Counted from the first letter of the stretch, positions 34,523 to 44,066 are shown. The stretch is DNA of 64,000 nt from SZUA-430 sp040080835 (GCA_040080835.1 JBEBHP010000004.1:218977-282976); one strand, 5' to 3'. Translations and numbers: made by a program. Notes: generated by a model from the sequence alone, not told the origin.

Positions 34523-35095
34523 ATGCGCCACATGCAAACGCAGGTTCTCTTGAACTACTGGCGTCGAACGCGTGGCGAACAGAGCGCTCCGCAGAAGTCC
34601 GAGATCGAGCCGCGGGATATCAAGACCCATCTGGCGTTTTCGTTTCTCCTGAAACGGGAAGCTTCAGACCGGTTTACCTTTGCTCTCGCAGGAACCGGAC
34701 TTTGCGATCTCTTCGGTCGCGAACTGCGCGGCCAGAGCTTCGTGCACCTCTGGGCCGAGCAATCACGTGACGCCGCAACGATTTCGGTCGTGCGGGTTAC
34801 CAATTTGAGCGTTCCGACGGTGGCGCTTTGCGTTGCCGAAACTGCGGATCAGCGCCCACTGTCAGGAGAATTGCTATTATTGCCCTATGCCAGCGAGCGC
34901 GGCGAAACCAACTGGGTATTCGGTCACTTCCAGTCGCTTGAGCCGCTGAGTCGCCTGCATGGGCGCAAGCTCGTACGAATGCGGATGGGCGCAAGTGCGA
35001 TCCTTACGGGAGATGCACACGGGCCAAACGATGTCGATTTTGTAAACGTCAAGAAGAGTACAAGCCATTTGCGCGTTGTGTCCGCACGGACTTGA
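34523..35095 (+). CDS. PAS domain (PAS_5 type) protein
   Basis: 190-residue cytosolic protein made of one PAS_5 (DUF1457-like) module: LLNYWRRTRGEQSAPQKSEIEPRDIKTHL, then FTFALAGTGLCDLFGRELRGQSFVHLW. These are common alphaproteobacterial proteins of unknown signal. The start follows GAGGTG. A paralogous PAS_5 protein is at 57580. The gene ends before a clear terminator at 35155-35180. Confidence 0.86.
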   Translation: MRHMQTQVLLNYWRRTRGEQSAPQKSEIEPRDIKTHLAFSFLLKREASDRFTFALAGTGLCDLFGRELRGQSFVHLWAEQSRDAATISVVRVTNLSVPTVALCVAETADQRPLSGELLLLPYASERGETNWVFGHFQSLEPLSRLHGRKLVRMRMGASAILTGDAHGPNDVDFVNVKKSTSHLRVVSART

Positions 35096-35154
35096 GATGC
35101 ATTCCAGTTTTCTGAAGGCCTGCCTATGACTTCACTGCACCAGACAAACTCAAA

Positions 35155-35180
35155 GGGCGCCTTGTGGCGCCCCTTTTTTT
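35155..35180 (+). terminator. Rho-independent terminator after the PAS_5 gene
   Basis: Stem GGGCGCC (35155-35161) pairs with GGCGCCC (35166-35172) around TTGT, with seven T at 35174-35180. Confidence 0.82.
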
Positions 35181-35196
35181 GCGAAGGCGGACTCTG

Positions 35197-35520
35197 TTAT
35201 TGCGGCCGAGGCGAATTCGTCGGGTCGTAGTCGTGAAAGCCTGCGCCTGAGGTCTGATCCAGTTCGTTCAATTCGTCGCGGAAATTCTTGTAGTCTTCAC
35301 GTTCGACGATAAATTGTTCTTCGTACTTCTCTACCGCGCGCCAGTATTCTTCAAACTGCGCAACGTCTTCCGAGCGGCGTTCATCGCAACGGCCCTTGTC
35401 GAACCCCTGTTCCTGGCACCACATGTCGAAATAGAGATTTCTGGCCTGTGCTGCCGGTGCGGTCGACATCATACAAACGACCACAAGAGCCAAACCGCCC
35501 AATACCCCACGCTTTACCAT
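35197..35520 (-). CDS. Small secreted protein of unknown function
   Basis: 107 residues with a signal peptide (MVKRGVLGGLALVVVCMMSTAPAAQA). The mature part is highly charged, with two Cys (MWCQEQGFDKGRCDERR) and a likely helical stretch rich in Glu/Tyr (EEYWRAVEKYEEQFIVEREDYKNFRDEL). The ATG at 35520 follows GAGGGAAC. I recognise no family. It is close to the GMC oxidoreductase gene on the same strand but 80 bp downstream of it. Confidence 0.72.
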   Translation of the reverse strand: MVKRGVLGGLALVVVCMMSTAPAAQARNLYFDMWCQEQGFDKGRCDERRSEDVAQFEEYWRAVEKYEEQFIVEREDYKNFRDELNELDQTSGAGFHDYDPTNSPRPQ

Positions 35521-35600
35521 ACGAGGTTCCCTCACCCTTCAAGCCGTCACGATAGACGGCATGGACGACTGAGCATAGGCCGAATCTTGCGAAGTTCCCC

Positions 35601-37265
35601 TTAACGTGCTGCCACAAATCGTTCTGATTCGTCTTCTGCAACACGCCTGTGCTCTGGCGGCAACGGGGATTTTCCCAGAATTAGGTCAGATGCTTTCTCG
35701 GCGATCATTATCGTAGGCGCGTTCGTGTTGCCACCAACAAGGGTGGGCATGACGGACGCATCTACAACCCGTAGTCCCTGTATTCCACGGACCCGCAAGG
35801 AAGCGTCAACCACAGCCTTGTCGTCATTGCCCATCCTGGCCGTTCCAACGGGGTGATAAATCGTGATTGCCGTTTTCTTGATGAACGCGTCAATCTCGTC
35901 GTCGCTCCGAACGCTTTTGCCGGGGTTCAGTTCCTCACCCTTGTAAGGGGCCATGGCGGGCTGCGCCACTACACGGCGGGCAATCTTCACGGCTTCACGC
36001 AGTGTACGAAGGTCAGCAGGTGCTGACAGGTAGTTTGGCTGAATGAGTGGCGCATCGTTGGGGTTCATCGACTTGAGCGCGACGAAACCCCTGCTTTCGG
36101 GACGCAGGGCGCACATGTGGAGTCCGAAAGCGTGCATCTTCAATTGTTTTCGGCCGTGATCGCTGAAGGGTGCGTTGAAGAGATGCATCTGCAAGTCTGG
36201 AACCTCAAGTTCCGGACGACTCTTTACAAAGGCACCTGCTTCCAATCCCTGCGAACGACCAGGACCTGTTCCAAAAAGCAGATACTGCAAGCCAATGCCA
36301 ATTACGCTAAGCGGACTTGCGACCTGCGCATAGGCTGTAACAGGCTGCGTGCAGGCGTATTGAACGTTTACATCGAGATGATCCTGCAGGTTTTCACCAA
36401 CACCCGGAAGATGTGCGACCACCGGAATGCCGAAGCGCTGCAAATAGTCGCGATTGCCCAACCCTGAGAGAAGCAGAACCTGCGGAGTTCCGATTGCACC
36501 GCAAGCGACGATCACTTCACGACGGGCCTTGACCTGCAAGGTCTGTCCCCCTTGCTGATATTCAACACCGGTCGCCCGCTTTCCATCGAACAAGACGCGC
36601 GCAATTACTGCATTTGTCTCGACTTTCAGGTTGGGGCGCTGCAGGGCAGGCGTAAGGTATGCAGCCGACGCCGAGCAACGTTTGCCGTCCTTGATGGTCA
36701 ACTGGAAGAGTCCAAAACCTTCCTGCTGCTGTCCATTGAAGTCAGGCGTGAACTTGAAACCTGCCTGCTTGCCGGCCTCAATCGTCGCGTCAAACAGGGG
36801 TGAGGAATTCATCACGTTGCTGACATGTAGCGGGCCGGCGTTGCCATGAAAGTCGTCGCCACCGGCTTCGTTTGTTTCCGAACGCTTGAAGTAGGGGAGA
36901 ACATCGGCATAGGACCAGCCTTCAAGTCCCAGTTGGCGCCACTGATCGTAGTCTCGCGCGTGGCCGCGTATGTAGACCATGCCGTTTATTGATGATGAGC
37001 CACCCAATCCCTTGCCGCGCGGCCAATAGTCCTTGCGATTGTTGAGACCCGGCGAGCCTTCGGTGTCGAACCCCCAATTGTGCTTGTTGGGCTTGGTGAT
37101 GAGGGTCGCGACGCCGGCCGGCATCCGGATCATGATGCTGTTGTCTTTCGGCCCTGCTTCCAGCAACAGCACCTTGTTAGCCGGGTTCTCAGACAGGCGG
37201 TTTGCAAGCACACAGCCAGCACTGCCTGCGCCCGCGATCACAAAATCAAATTCCGCTAACGACAT
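35601..37265 (-). CDS. GMC family oxidoreductase (choline dehydrogenase-like)
   Basis: 554-residue FAD enzyme of the glucose-methanol-choline family. The FAD motif GAGSAGC is at about 11-17 and the GMC signature GLGGSSSINGMVYIRG follows at about 87. Near the C-terminus YHPVGTARMGND and VVDASVMPTLVGGNTNAPTIMIAEKASD contain the active-site His and the FAD-binding end. It would oxidise an alcohol; which one is not clear. The start at ATG 37265 is preferred to a GTG at 37301. Confidence 0.92.
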   Translation of the reverse strand: MSLAEFDFVIAGAGSAGCVLANRLSENPANKVLLLEAGPKDNSIMIRMPAGVATLITKPNKHNWGFDTEGSPGLNNRKDYWPRGKGLGGSSSINGMVYIRGHARDYDQWRQLGLEGWSYADVLPYFKRSETNEAGGDDFHGNAGPLHVSNVMNSSPLFDATIEAGKQAGFKFTPDFNGQQQEGFGLFQLTIKDGKRCSASAAYLTPALQRPNLKVETNAVIARVLFDGKRATGVEYQQGGQTLQVKARREVIVACGAIGTPQVLLLSGLGNRDYLQRFGIPVVAHLPGVGENLQDHLDVNVQYACTQPVTAYAQVASPLSVIGIGLQYLLFGTGPGRSQGLEAGAFVKSRPELEVPDLQMHLFNAPFSDHGRKQLKMHAFGLHMCALRPESRGFVALKSMNPNDAPLIQPNYLSAPADLRTLREAVKIARRVVAQPAMAPYKGEELNPGKSVRSDDEIDAFIKKTAITIYHPVGTARMGNDDKAVVDASLRVRGIQGLRVVDASVMPTLVGGNTNAPTIMIAEKASDLILGKSPLPPEHRRVAEDESERFVAAR

Positions 37266-37422
37266 CTTAATACCCGGGGTTGGATTCGGCTTTTGTCTCA
37301 CACTCTATCGCCGTATCCAGACTTTGAGCGGCGAAAGACTGCGTTAACCACCGAACAGTAGACTGAGTCAACTTGGAGGCTTCGGGCGAGAACCCGAGCC
37401 GAAGACTTGATTTAGGTGGCCT

Positions 37423-38025
37423 ATGGATCAGGATCAGTCAAGCGAGTCGGCGACCGAACGGCGCCGTCAAGCGCGGACAAATCTAAACCTGCATGTTCGT
37501 TTCCTGCTGCAAGACGGCACCGAGCACGGTGGCGTCGTGTCTGACGTTTCCGTAGGCGGAATGCACATTGTTTCCGAGGCTCAACCTGCTGAGGGGTCAA
37601 TTGTGATTGCGTATGTCGAGGATCTGGGGCGACTCGAAGGCATCGTTTCGCGGATCGAAGATGGCGGAATTGCCATCCGGCTGACGCTTTCGGCGCTGCG
37701 CCGCGACAAACTTGAAGAGCGGCTGGGAACCGGGCGCAAAACCAATGAAGGCCGTCGGCACCATCGTGAAGCTGCGGACGGAGTCACGCGCATCCTGCGT
37801 GCCGATGGTCGTGAATTGACCGGGCGTGTCCTCGATCTTTCGCTGGGTGGCGTTTCAGTTGAAACAGCGGAATGGCCGCCGTTGGGCGAACAGGTCATCG
37901 TTGGAAAGATGCGTGGACGTGTTGTTCGTCACCACGAGACTGGCATTGCCGTCGAGTTTACAGAGATACCTCCGTCACGGGGAAGCCTCGCCGAACAACT
38001 GACGTCGTCCGAACGCGCAGCGTAG
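37423..38025 (+). CDS. Protein with two PilZ (c-di-GMP-binding) domains
   Basis: 200 residues containing two PilZ-like units: an RRRQAR motif at 13-18 with DVSVGG at about 41-46, and RRHHRE at about 111 with DLSLGG around 140. Both have the arginine/switch and (D/N)xSxxG parts of a c-di-GMP site. Tandem PilZ proteins act as c-di-GMP receptors in cytosol. The ribosome site AGGTGG precedes the ATG. The large GGDEF/EAL protein at 52422 may be one source or sink of the signal. Confidence 0.86.
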   Translation: MDQDQSSESATERRRQARTNLNLHVRFLLQDGTEHGGVVSDVSVGGMHIVSEAQPAEGSIVIAYVEDLGRLEGIVSRIEDGGIAIRLTLSALRRDKLEERLGTGRKTNEGRRHHREAADGVTRILRADGRELTGRVLDLSLGGVSVETAEWPPLGEQVIVGKMRGRVVRHHETGIAVEFTEIPPSRGSLAEQLTSSERAA

Positions 38026-38033
38026 ACCGACGA

Positions 38034-38957
38034 TCAATACGGCCAGACAGCCAATCCATGAGCTGCGTTGCGAACATCCATCGTGATGTTCAGCGCGTGA
38101 GTGACTTTCGAGGAAGTCAGGTCATAGATCGCGACTGTGGTCGGCGAGGACCCGCCTGCGATCAGCGTGTCCGAGATTGGGCAAAGGCCACGTCCGAAAG
38201 CCTGACGTGCCAGATTGGATTCGTCCAGATTGGCGTTTTTCAGTTCGCCTTCAGGATATCGCGGCACAGGAATTGATACCCGCGCTGCAGGCGAGATGAA
38301 CGTCACGCTGTCGGATTCGGTGTTGTTGAACAGAACGCCGTCGCGGAACGGTCTGGCATTGTGAGTTCCCAGTGGAAGTTGCGCGACAGGTGCGATCCCG
38401 GTTGCATTCAGGCGCACGAGCGCCGTGAGTTTTCGACCGGAAATGAAAATCCCGCGTTGATCGACGTGTACATTGTTGAAATGAAAACCAATGCCCGCAG
38501 TGGGACCACCGGGCTGGTCCGGGTCAAATACCCTGGCGCCCAGCGCTGAGCCTTGCGGAAATACAAATATGCCGCTGTCAAATCGCCGTGCGTTCAAATC
38601 AAACCTGAGGACGCTGTCGAAGCCGGTCGATGTCACGTACAGGTGATGGCCGAATTTCCAGATTTCATGGCAATGCTTGAGATAGGAGTTCCGAAAGGAC
38701 GCAGTGATCCTGAATTGGCGGTTCAATACAAATAGCTCGTCGCTGGCTGCGACGTAGATGCTGTCGTCATGAAATGCGATGCCGCGAAGTCCGCGGTCTG
38801 CGCCACGGCCTTCCCAGTTGATGTCACCCGAGTTCCAGTCGAGTACCTGCTCAGAATGCGCGTGTTCCAAGTCAACGAGGTACAATCCGCCGTGGCTGTC
38901 TCCCTGACGGGAACCTCTGACGACCGAGCTTACGATCAGGCGGGGAAGGGGACTCAC
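38034..38957 (-). CDS. Beta-propeller-like protein paired with the hydroxylase
   Basis: 307 residues with no signal peptide. Repeated short blocks (GLRGIAFHDDSIYVAASDELFVLN, CHEIWKFGHHLYVTSTGFDSVLRFD, VHVDQRGIFISGRKLTALVRLN, PFRDGVLFNNTESDSVTFIS, CPISDTLIAGGSSPTTVAIYD) look like propeller blades. I do not recognise a named family with certainty; it may belong near DUF4915. Start is GTG at 38957, overlapping the hydroxylase stop by GTGA, so the two are coupled. Confidence 0.72.
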   Translation of the reverse strand: MSPLPRLIVSSVVRGSRQGDSHGGLYLVDLEHAHSEQVLDWNSGDINWEGRGADRGLRGIAFHDDSIYVAASDELFVLNRQFRITASFRNSYLKHCHEIWKFGHHLYVTSTGFDSVLRFDLNARRFDSGIFVFPQGSALGARVFDPDQPGGPTAGIGFHFNNVHVDQRGIFISGRKLTALVRLNATGIAPVAQLPLGTHNARPFRDGVLFNNTESDSVTFISPAARVSIPVPRYPEGELKNANLDESNLARQAFGRGLCPISDTLIAGGSSPTTVAIYDLTSSKVTHALNITMDVRNAAHGLAVWPY

Positions 38958-39499
38958 CTCTCGACGTAGTCGAATATCAGGTGGAGGCGGTCCTGATTGC
39001 TGCGATTGTGAACCGCGTGCATTTCAAGGTTGTTGATTTCGTAAGCCAGGCCTTCCTTGAGGTGAAAGAGTTCGCCGCCTATCCGGAAGTCGACGTCGCC
39101 GTTGGTTACCAAGGGCACGTGGATCCTGTGACCAATTGCGAATGAAGGATCGGTGTCGATATGTGGTGAGATTCTCTCGCCTGCGAGCAAGTTTGCAATC
39201 ATCGCCCGGATTACCACGCCGCCAGGCTTGTAATGTTTCAGCACAATGTCTTCGATAATCGGCTGTGCCTGCTTTGCAAAAAGGTCCCAACCGCTACGTT
39301 TGTTCACCCGGATGCTTGGCCAAACTGCAAGGTCGATAAACACCATGATAATGGAGCGGGTCGACTGGTGAACATCGGCAAACATCTCCTGACGGATCTT
39401 GTCCTCGAACCAGGTTTCCGGCGGGACAGAAAGAACTGCCGTCTTGAGCTCCGTGAATTCTACAGGTCCCAGGTGCTTCAGCTTTTGGTCAATTTTCAT
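38954..39499 (-). CDS. Aspartyl/asparaginyl beta-hydroxylase family protein
   Basis: 181-residue 2-oxoglutarate/Fe(II)-type oxygenase. Metal ligands are visible: His113 and Asp115 in SPHIDTDPSF and a distal His (161 or 164) in LEMHAVHNRSNQDRLHLIFDYV, with Arg171 as the likely 2-oxoglutarate contact. The central VPLVTNGDVDFRIGGELFHLKEGLAYEINN is the family core. Its 4-bp overlap with the propeller-like gene suggests one module. Substrate is unknown. The ATG at 39499 (MKIDQKLKHLG) is used over the frame start at 39544. Confidence 0.86.
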   Translation of the reverse strand: MKIDQKLKHLGPVEFTELKTAVLSVPPETWFEDKIRQEMFADVHQSTRSIIMVFIDLAVWPSIRVNKRSGWDLFAKQAQPIIEDIVLKHYKPGGVVIRAMIANLLAGERISPHIDTDPSFAIGHRIHVPLVTNGDVDFRIGGELFHLKEGLAYEINNLEMHAVHNRSNQDRLHLIFDYVER

Positions 39500-39592
39500 T
39501 GCGTCACCATTGTGGCGTACCTGCCAACTGAATTTCGGGAGCAATTCTAGTAGAGGGGGCTCGCGTTTATCAAGCTTGGAGGGGTGGCTTGG

Positions 39593-40378
39593 TTATTTGC
39601 CTTTCCATTGCGGTGCCCGCTTTTGCGCGAAAGCCATGGGCCCTTCGATCAAATCCTCGCTGGTGAACATTGCGCGGATTCCGTCATATTTGCGCTGGCC
39701 GTCAATGGCGGCCTGCAGTGATGCTTCACCGAGGCCACGGTAAACGGCTTCCTTGGAGGCGCGAACTGACATCGGCGAGCATTCAAGGATCTGAGTGGCG
39801 ATCTTTTTCGCGGCGGTGACGGCTTCGCCCGGCTTGCAGATTTCGTTCACAAACCCCAGCGCCTGGCCTTCTGCCGCGCTGACGCGTTTGCCAGTTAAAA
39901 TCATTCCAAGGGCGCGCTTTGTGCCAATCTCGCGCGGCAGGCGGTGGAGCCCGCCTGCCAGTGCAGCCAAACCAACCCGCGGTTCGGGAAGGGCGAACAA
40001 CGCTGTTTCCGCAGCAACGATGATGTCAGCGGCAAGCGCGATTTCAAAACCACCGCCCATGGCCAGTCCGTTGACGGCTGCGATGACGGGCTTGTGCATG
40101 TCGAAACGCGCGGTCAGTCCGGCGAAACCTGATGGTGGTACCGTGATCGGGTTTCCCGCGGCCTGATACTTGAGGTCGTTTCCCGCGCTGAATGCCTTTT
40201 CACCTGCGCCGGTAATGATCGCCACCCACTGGTCGGGGTCCTTTGCAAATTCGTCAAAAACCTTTGCGAGTTCAAAATTGGCGGGCGGGTGAAGTGAGTT
40301 CATCACTTCAGGGCGGTTCATGGTGACAACCGTCAACTTGCCTTCGCGTTCAACTTTGCAAAACTCATAGACCGACAT
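39593..40378 (-). CDS. Enoyl-CoA hydratase/isomerase family protein (crotonase)
   Basis: 261-residue crotonase-fold enzyme. The oxyanion-hole segments are AFSAGNDLKY (about 60-70) and AVNGLAMGGGFEIALAADIIVAAE (about 100-123), followed by PEPRVGLAALAGGLHRLPREIG, which includes the family signature. The ATG at 40378 follows AGGAAG. It would hydrate or isomerise an enoyl-CoA; exact substrate is open. It is not clustered with a matching dehydrogenase on the same strand. Confidence 0.9.
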   Translation of the reverse strand: MSVYEFCKVEREGKLTVVTMNRPEVMNSLHPPANFELAKVFDEFAKDPDQWVAIITGAGEKAFSAGNDLKYQAAGNPITVPPSGFAGLTARFDMHKPVIAAVNGLAMGGGFEIALAADIIVAAETALFALPEPRVGLAALAGGLHRLPREIGTKRALGMILTGKRVSAAEGQALGFVNEICKPGEAVTAAKKIATQILECSPMSVRASKEAVYRGLGEASLQAAIDGQRKYDGIRAMFTSEDLIEGPMAFAQKRAPQWKGK

Positions 40379-40466
40379 GGTTTCTTCCTGTTCCAAAATG
40401 GGCTGGCACATATTCTGCTTTATCGGATGTTAACTTGCCTGGCACGCGATTTATCTGAAGCCAGGC

Positions 40467-41087
40467 ATGCTTGATGGTGAAAAGCTCATGCCGCTCTCAA
40501 TTCGATACAATGCCGAAGCGCTTAACAGCACCTGGAAGATCAATGTCGGTGGCCGCCTTTATGGCCCTTATACCGGGCACCAAATCAAGTCGTTCGCCCG
40601 TGAGGGCAGAGTAGCGCCACACTCAATCGTGCAGGCGGGGGAAGCAGGGCCGTGGATCACGGCAATCGATGATCCAATTCTGGGGCAGTTGTTCGTTGTG
40701 GAGGGGCAACGAAAAACGTCCACTCACGTGGCAGCTGCAGGGGTGGGGGCCCCGGCAGTTGCTCCGGAGCGCACGCAGGCCACCAGTTCCGCACCGGAAT
40801 CCAACTTCGTGATCATCGCGGACTTGCGCGGTACAGGAACGGGCCAAGTTCAGTCTGCCATTACGAAAATGGGTGAGAATTACCGGCTGACGCCAGCGTC
40901 GTGGGTGCTTCGCAGTTCGAAACCTGTTGGCACAATCCGCAATGAACTTACAGTGGTTCTGGGACGTCAGGACAGCATTTTTGTCGTTGATACGTTGCAC
41001 AACAAAACAGCGTGGTTCAATCTTGGACCTGATGCTGACGCCCATATTCGCAAGGTCTGGAACCGGGACGGCGAAAGGATCTCATAG
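40467..41087 (+). CDS. GYF-like (DUF4339) domain protein of unknown function
   Basis: About 206 residues. The N-terminal region (WKINVGGRLYGPYTGHQIKSFAREGRVAPHSIV) fits the GYF_2/DUF4339 domain, typically a protein-binding adaptor. A disordered Ala/Pro linker follows, then a C-terminal domain I do not recognise (NFVIIADLRGTGTGQVQSAI...). The start could be 40467 or the ATG at 40488. It precedes an acyl-CoA dehydrogenase by 88 bp. Confidence 0.75.
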   Translation: MLDGEKLMPLSIRYNAEALNSTWKINVGGRLYGPYTGHQIKSFAREGRVAPHSIVQAGEAGPWITAIDDPILGQLFVVEGQRKTSTHVAAAGVGAPAVAPERTQATSSAPESNFVIIADLRGTGTGQVQSAITKMGENYRLTPASWVLRSSKPVGTIRNELTVVLGRQDSIFVVDTLHNKTAWFNLGPDADAHIRKVWNRDGERIS

Positions 41088-41175
41088 ATCCAGTACCGGA
41101 TTGTCCTCTTTCCGGACGTGACAGGCCAAACTCCAAACAGGTAGTTTGCTGCATCGATACTGATGGAGCAAACGA

Positions 41176-42369
41176 ATGGATCTCCGGGAAACAGCTGCCG
41201 ACCGCAATTTTCGCGATGAAGTGCGGGATTTCATTTCAACTCATCTGCCGCAGGATCTCCGGGACAAGGCCGACGCCGGTCATCGCATGACCGTTGAGGA
41301 CGGGCGTCGCTGGCACAAGATCCTGGCCAGCCACGGCTGGGGCGCGCCCGGCTGGCCGACCGACATTGGTGGCTGCGCGTGGGATCATTCAAAGCTCTAT
41401 ATCTGGGAAGAGGAAATGGCGCTGGCTGGCTGTCCGCCATTGTCGCCGTTTGCCACGAAGATGGTGGGGCCGGTAATTGCAGCGTTCGGAACGCCTGACC
41501 AGAAGGCGCGCTTCCTGCCGCCTGCCGCGAGCGGCGAGCATCTCTGGTGCCAGGGTTATTCAGAACCCAACGCCGGATCCGATCTTGCCACGCTTCGTAC
41601 CATGGCTGTCCGGCAAGGCGAACACTTTGTCGTCAATGGCATGAAGATCTGGAATTCCTATGGCCACAAGGCTGACTGGATGTTTGCCTTGGTCCGCACC
41701 TCGACAATTGGGAAGGCGCAGGAAGGCATCTCGGTTCTGTTGATCAACATGAAGTCAAAGGGCATCAGTCACAGGCCAATCATCACGATCGATGGTGCGC
41801 ATATACTGAATGAAGTCAGGTTCGAAAATGTCGAAGTGTCGGCAAATAATCTGATTGGTGAGGAAAACAAAGGTTGGACCTATGCGAAATTCCTGCTGGG
41901 CAACGAACGGGCGCTGATCGCTCAGATCGCTCAATCGACGAAGCTTGTGCGCCAGATTAAATCTGTCGGACTGAACGAATTGACCAATGGCGGGCCGCTG
42001 ATTGACGAGCGGGACTTCCGCAACAAGCTTGCCGAGATCGAAATCGAACTGGAAGCGCTTCGCGTGACGAACCAGCGTGTGCTCTATGAAGCGAAGGCAG
42101 GAACGGCCGGCAATGGCGGCGCCATCCTGAAGTCCAAGGGTACATTCATCAGCCAGGCCCTGAGCGAGTTGCTGCTGGAAGCGGTCGGCTATCATGGTGT
42201 CCCCTGGCAGATGGACGCGCTGGATGCCGGATCAAACCAGCCGCCGGTCGGACCTTCCTATGCCAAGAACGCCATGCCGCTGTATTGCCGTCAGCGTGCC
42301 AACACAATCGAAGGCGGCAGTGAAGAGATCCAGAAAAATGTAATCTCGAAGCAGGTGCTGGGGCTTTAG
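41176..42369 (+). CDS. Acyl-CoA dehydrogenase family protein
   Basis: 397-residue flavoenzyme. The N-terminus (RDEVRDFISTHLPQDLRDK), the FAD loop WCQGYSEPNAGSDLATLRT at about 128, and the C-terminal TIEGGSEEIQKNVISKQVLGL are standard. It would oxidise an acyl-CoA to enoyl-CoA. A GGAGC is upstream of the ATG at 41176. It is the third acyl-CoA dehydrogenase in the window and is not a copy of the other two. Confidence 0.92.
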   Translation: MDLRETAADRNFRDEVRDFISTHLPQDLRDKADAGHRMTVEDGRRWHKILASHGWGAPGWPTDIGGCAWDHSKLYIWEEEMALAGCPPLSPFATKMVGPVIAAFGTPDQKARFLPPAASGEHLWCQGYSEPNAGSDLATLRTMAVRQGEHFVVNGMKIWNSYGHKADWMFALVRTSTIGKAQEGISVLLINMKSKGISHRPIITIDGAHILNEVRFENVEVSANNLIGEENKGWTYAKFLLGNERALIAQIAQSTKLVRQIKSVGLNELTNGGPLIDERDFRNKLAEIEIELEALRVTNQRVLYEAKAGTAGNGGAILKSKGTFISQALSELLLEAVGYHGVPWQMDALDAGSNQPPVGPSYAKNAMPLYCRQRANTIEGGSEEIQKNVISKQVLGL

Positions 42370-42625
42370 CACCCTTAGATTTCGGTTTTGTGTGCGCATC
42401 GCGAAGGTTGCTGGGGGCAGGCTGTTACGCGAAACTGCAACGAGATGGTTGGACGCGATGCGTTCGGCGGGGTGTAAAGTCAAGCGAAACCAAGCCGATC
42501 CGGTGTGATGCAGCGCAAAAAAGGGTGTGGGGCTCTATTGCCGTCTGACCGCAAATCAGATTGAAGTGGGCAAGGCGCGGTTTCATCGAAACCGGCCCTG
42601 CAAATCTGACGGGCTCACGACTTTA

Positions 42626-43234
42626 ATGGCCAAGCGCCTAGAGTTTTATTTCGACTGTTCTTCGCCGTGGACCTATCTGGCGTTCACGCGCGTGCACGAC
42701 GTGGTTCAGCGAACAAAGGCTGAAATTGTCTGGAAGCCCATACTGGTCGGTGGCGTTTTCAACGCGGTCAACCAGGAAGTCTATGACAGACGGGCAAACC
42801 CCGATCCGCGCAAGGCTGCATACTATTCAAAGGACCTTGAAGACTGGGCGTCATATGTTGGAATTGCGATCGGTCAGCCAAGCGTGTTTCCAGTGAATTC
42901 CGTTCGTGCGATGCGTGGGGCACTCGTTGCAATGGATGACGGGAAGCTTGTGCCCTATGCGCGTTCGGTGTTCGAGGCCTATTGGGGGGATCTTGAAGAC
43001 ATCTCGCTGCCTGAAGTGGTGGGGCGCATCGCATCTTCTCTAGGCTACGACTCCGCACAGTTCCTCCAGAAGACAGAGGAGCCGGAGGTCAAAGCGAGGC
43101 TGCGTGCCAACACTGATGAACTGATTTCGCGTGGCGGGTTCGGATCGCCAACAATGTTCGTCAACGGCAAGGACATGTATTTTGGCAATGATCGCCTGCC
43201 GCTGGTGGAAGCGGCACTGGTGCGCGGACGATAG
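42626..43234 (+). CDS. 2-hydroxychromene-2-carboxylate isomerase-like DsbA-fold protein
   Basis: 202 residues with a thioredoxin-like (DsbA/HCCA isomerase) fold: LEFYFDCSSPWTYLAFTRVHDV, KPILVGGVFNAVN, then RGGFGSPTMFVNGKDMYFGNDRLPLVEAAL. The Cys-x-x-Cys of DsbA is replaced by CSSP, as in glutathione-dependent isomerases. HCCA isomerases act in naphthalene degradation, but this one has no such neighbours. The ATG at 42626 is preferred to an earlier frame start at 42527. Its stop overlaps the rhomboid gene by one base. Confidence 0.86.
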   Translation: MAKRLEFYFDCSSPWTYLAFTRVHDVVQRTKAEIVWKPILVGGVFNAVNQEVYDRRANPDPRKAAYYSKDLEDWASYVGIAIGQPSVFPVNSVRAMRGALVAMDDGKLVPYARSVFEAYWGDLEDISLPEVVGRIASSLGYDSAQFLQKTEEPEVKARLRANTDELISRGGFGSPTMFVNGKDMYFGNDRLPLVEAALVRGR

Positions 43235-43947
43235 TGGGCGCTTTCATCGATCAGCGACTACCTGAGGATGAGACGCGAGAACCAATCTTTCGGTCGCCTT
43301 TCATTGTCAACATTTTCATGCTCGCTTTCGTCGTTGTGCATGTCGGCGTCGGCTTTCTGGATGATGAAACGTTCAACAACTTTTTTTTGAATTTTGCCAT
43401 GACGCCCGAGCGCGTGGTGAACCCCACCGCCATGCTTGCACCGCCTGTGTGGATTTGGCCCGGGTTCACGCTGGTCACCTATGCATTTCTGCATGGGGAC
43501 TACGTGCACCTCACGTTTAACGTGCTCTGGTTCATGATTTTCGGTACTGCTGTTTCGCGCCGGGTCGGCACGTCCAGATTTCTTGCGCTGATGCTGATTA
43601 CAACCGTTGGCGCAGCGGTTACGCACTTGGCCTTTTATTGGGATTCTCCCCTGCCTGTGGTCGGGGTATCCGGCGCGGTTTCCGGACTGATGGGGGCCGC
43701 ATTCAGGTTTATCCTGCCCAACCCCAATCCCGGCACCACTTGGCCGCCGCCGGCGTTGCCGTTGTTCAGCCGTCCTGTCCTGCTGATGACGGCGGTATGG
43801 AGTGTTCTGAACGTGGTTCTTGGCGTCGTGGGTCTTACACCAGACGGGTTCGGGTATCCGATTGCCTGGGAAGCTCATCTGGGTGGTTACTTCACCGGGT
43901 TGCTGCTGTTTCCGATCTTTGACCGCCGACGTGGCTGGCTGCGTTAG
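43234..43947 (+). CDS. Rhomboid family intramembrane serine protease
   Basis: 237-residue inner-membrane protease starting at a GTG. Several helices are visible. Motifs are HLTFNVLWFMIFG (helix 2 His/Asn), GVSGAVSGLMGA with the catalytic Ser (about residue 147), and HLGGYFTGLLLF with the catalytic His (about 218). Rhomboids cleave membrane-spanning substrates; none can be named here. Start is coupled to the upstream isomerase-like gene (TAGTG). Confidence 0.88.
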   Translation: MGAFIDQRLPEDETREPIFRSPFIVNIFMLAFVVVHVGVGFLDDETFNNFFLNFAMTPERVVNPTAMLAPPVWIWPGFTLVTYAFLHGDYVHLTFNVLWFMIFGTAVSRRVGTSRFLALMLITTVGAAVTHLAFYWDSPLPVVGVSGAVSGLMGAAFRFILPNPNPGTTWPPPALPLFSRPVLLMTAVWSVLNVVLGVVGLTPDGFGYPIAWEAHLGGYFTGLLLFPIFDRRRGWLR

Positions 43948-44066
43948 TCCTCTCGTTGTGTTTCATAACGGCCACTTATTTGCATTGTCATGCATCCAAA
44001 CGTCGATCCGGCGGCAACTAAGCTGGGCAAGCTGATCCCTTTGCTTGCCTTTCATGGAGTTGGACA

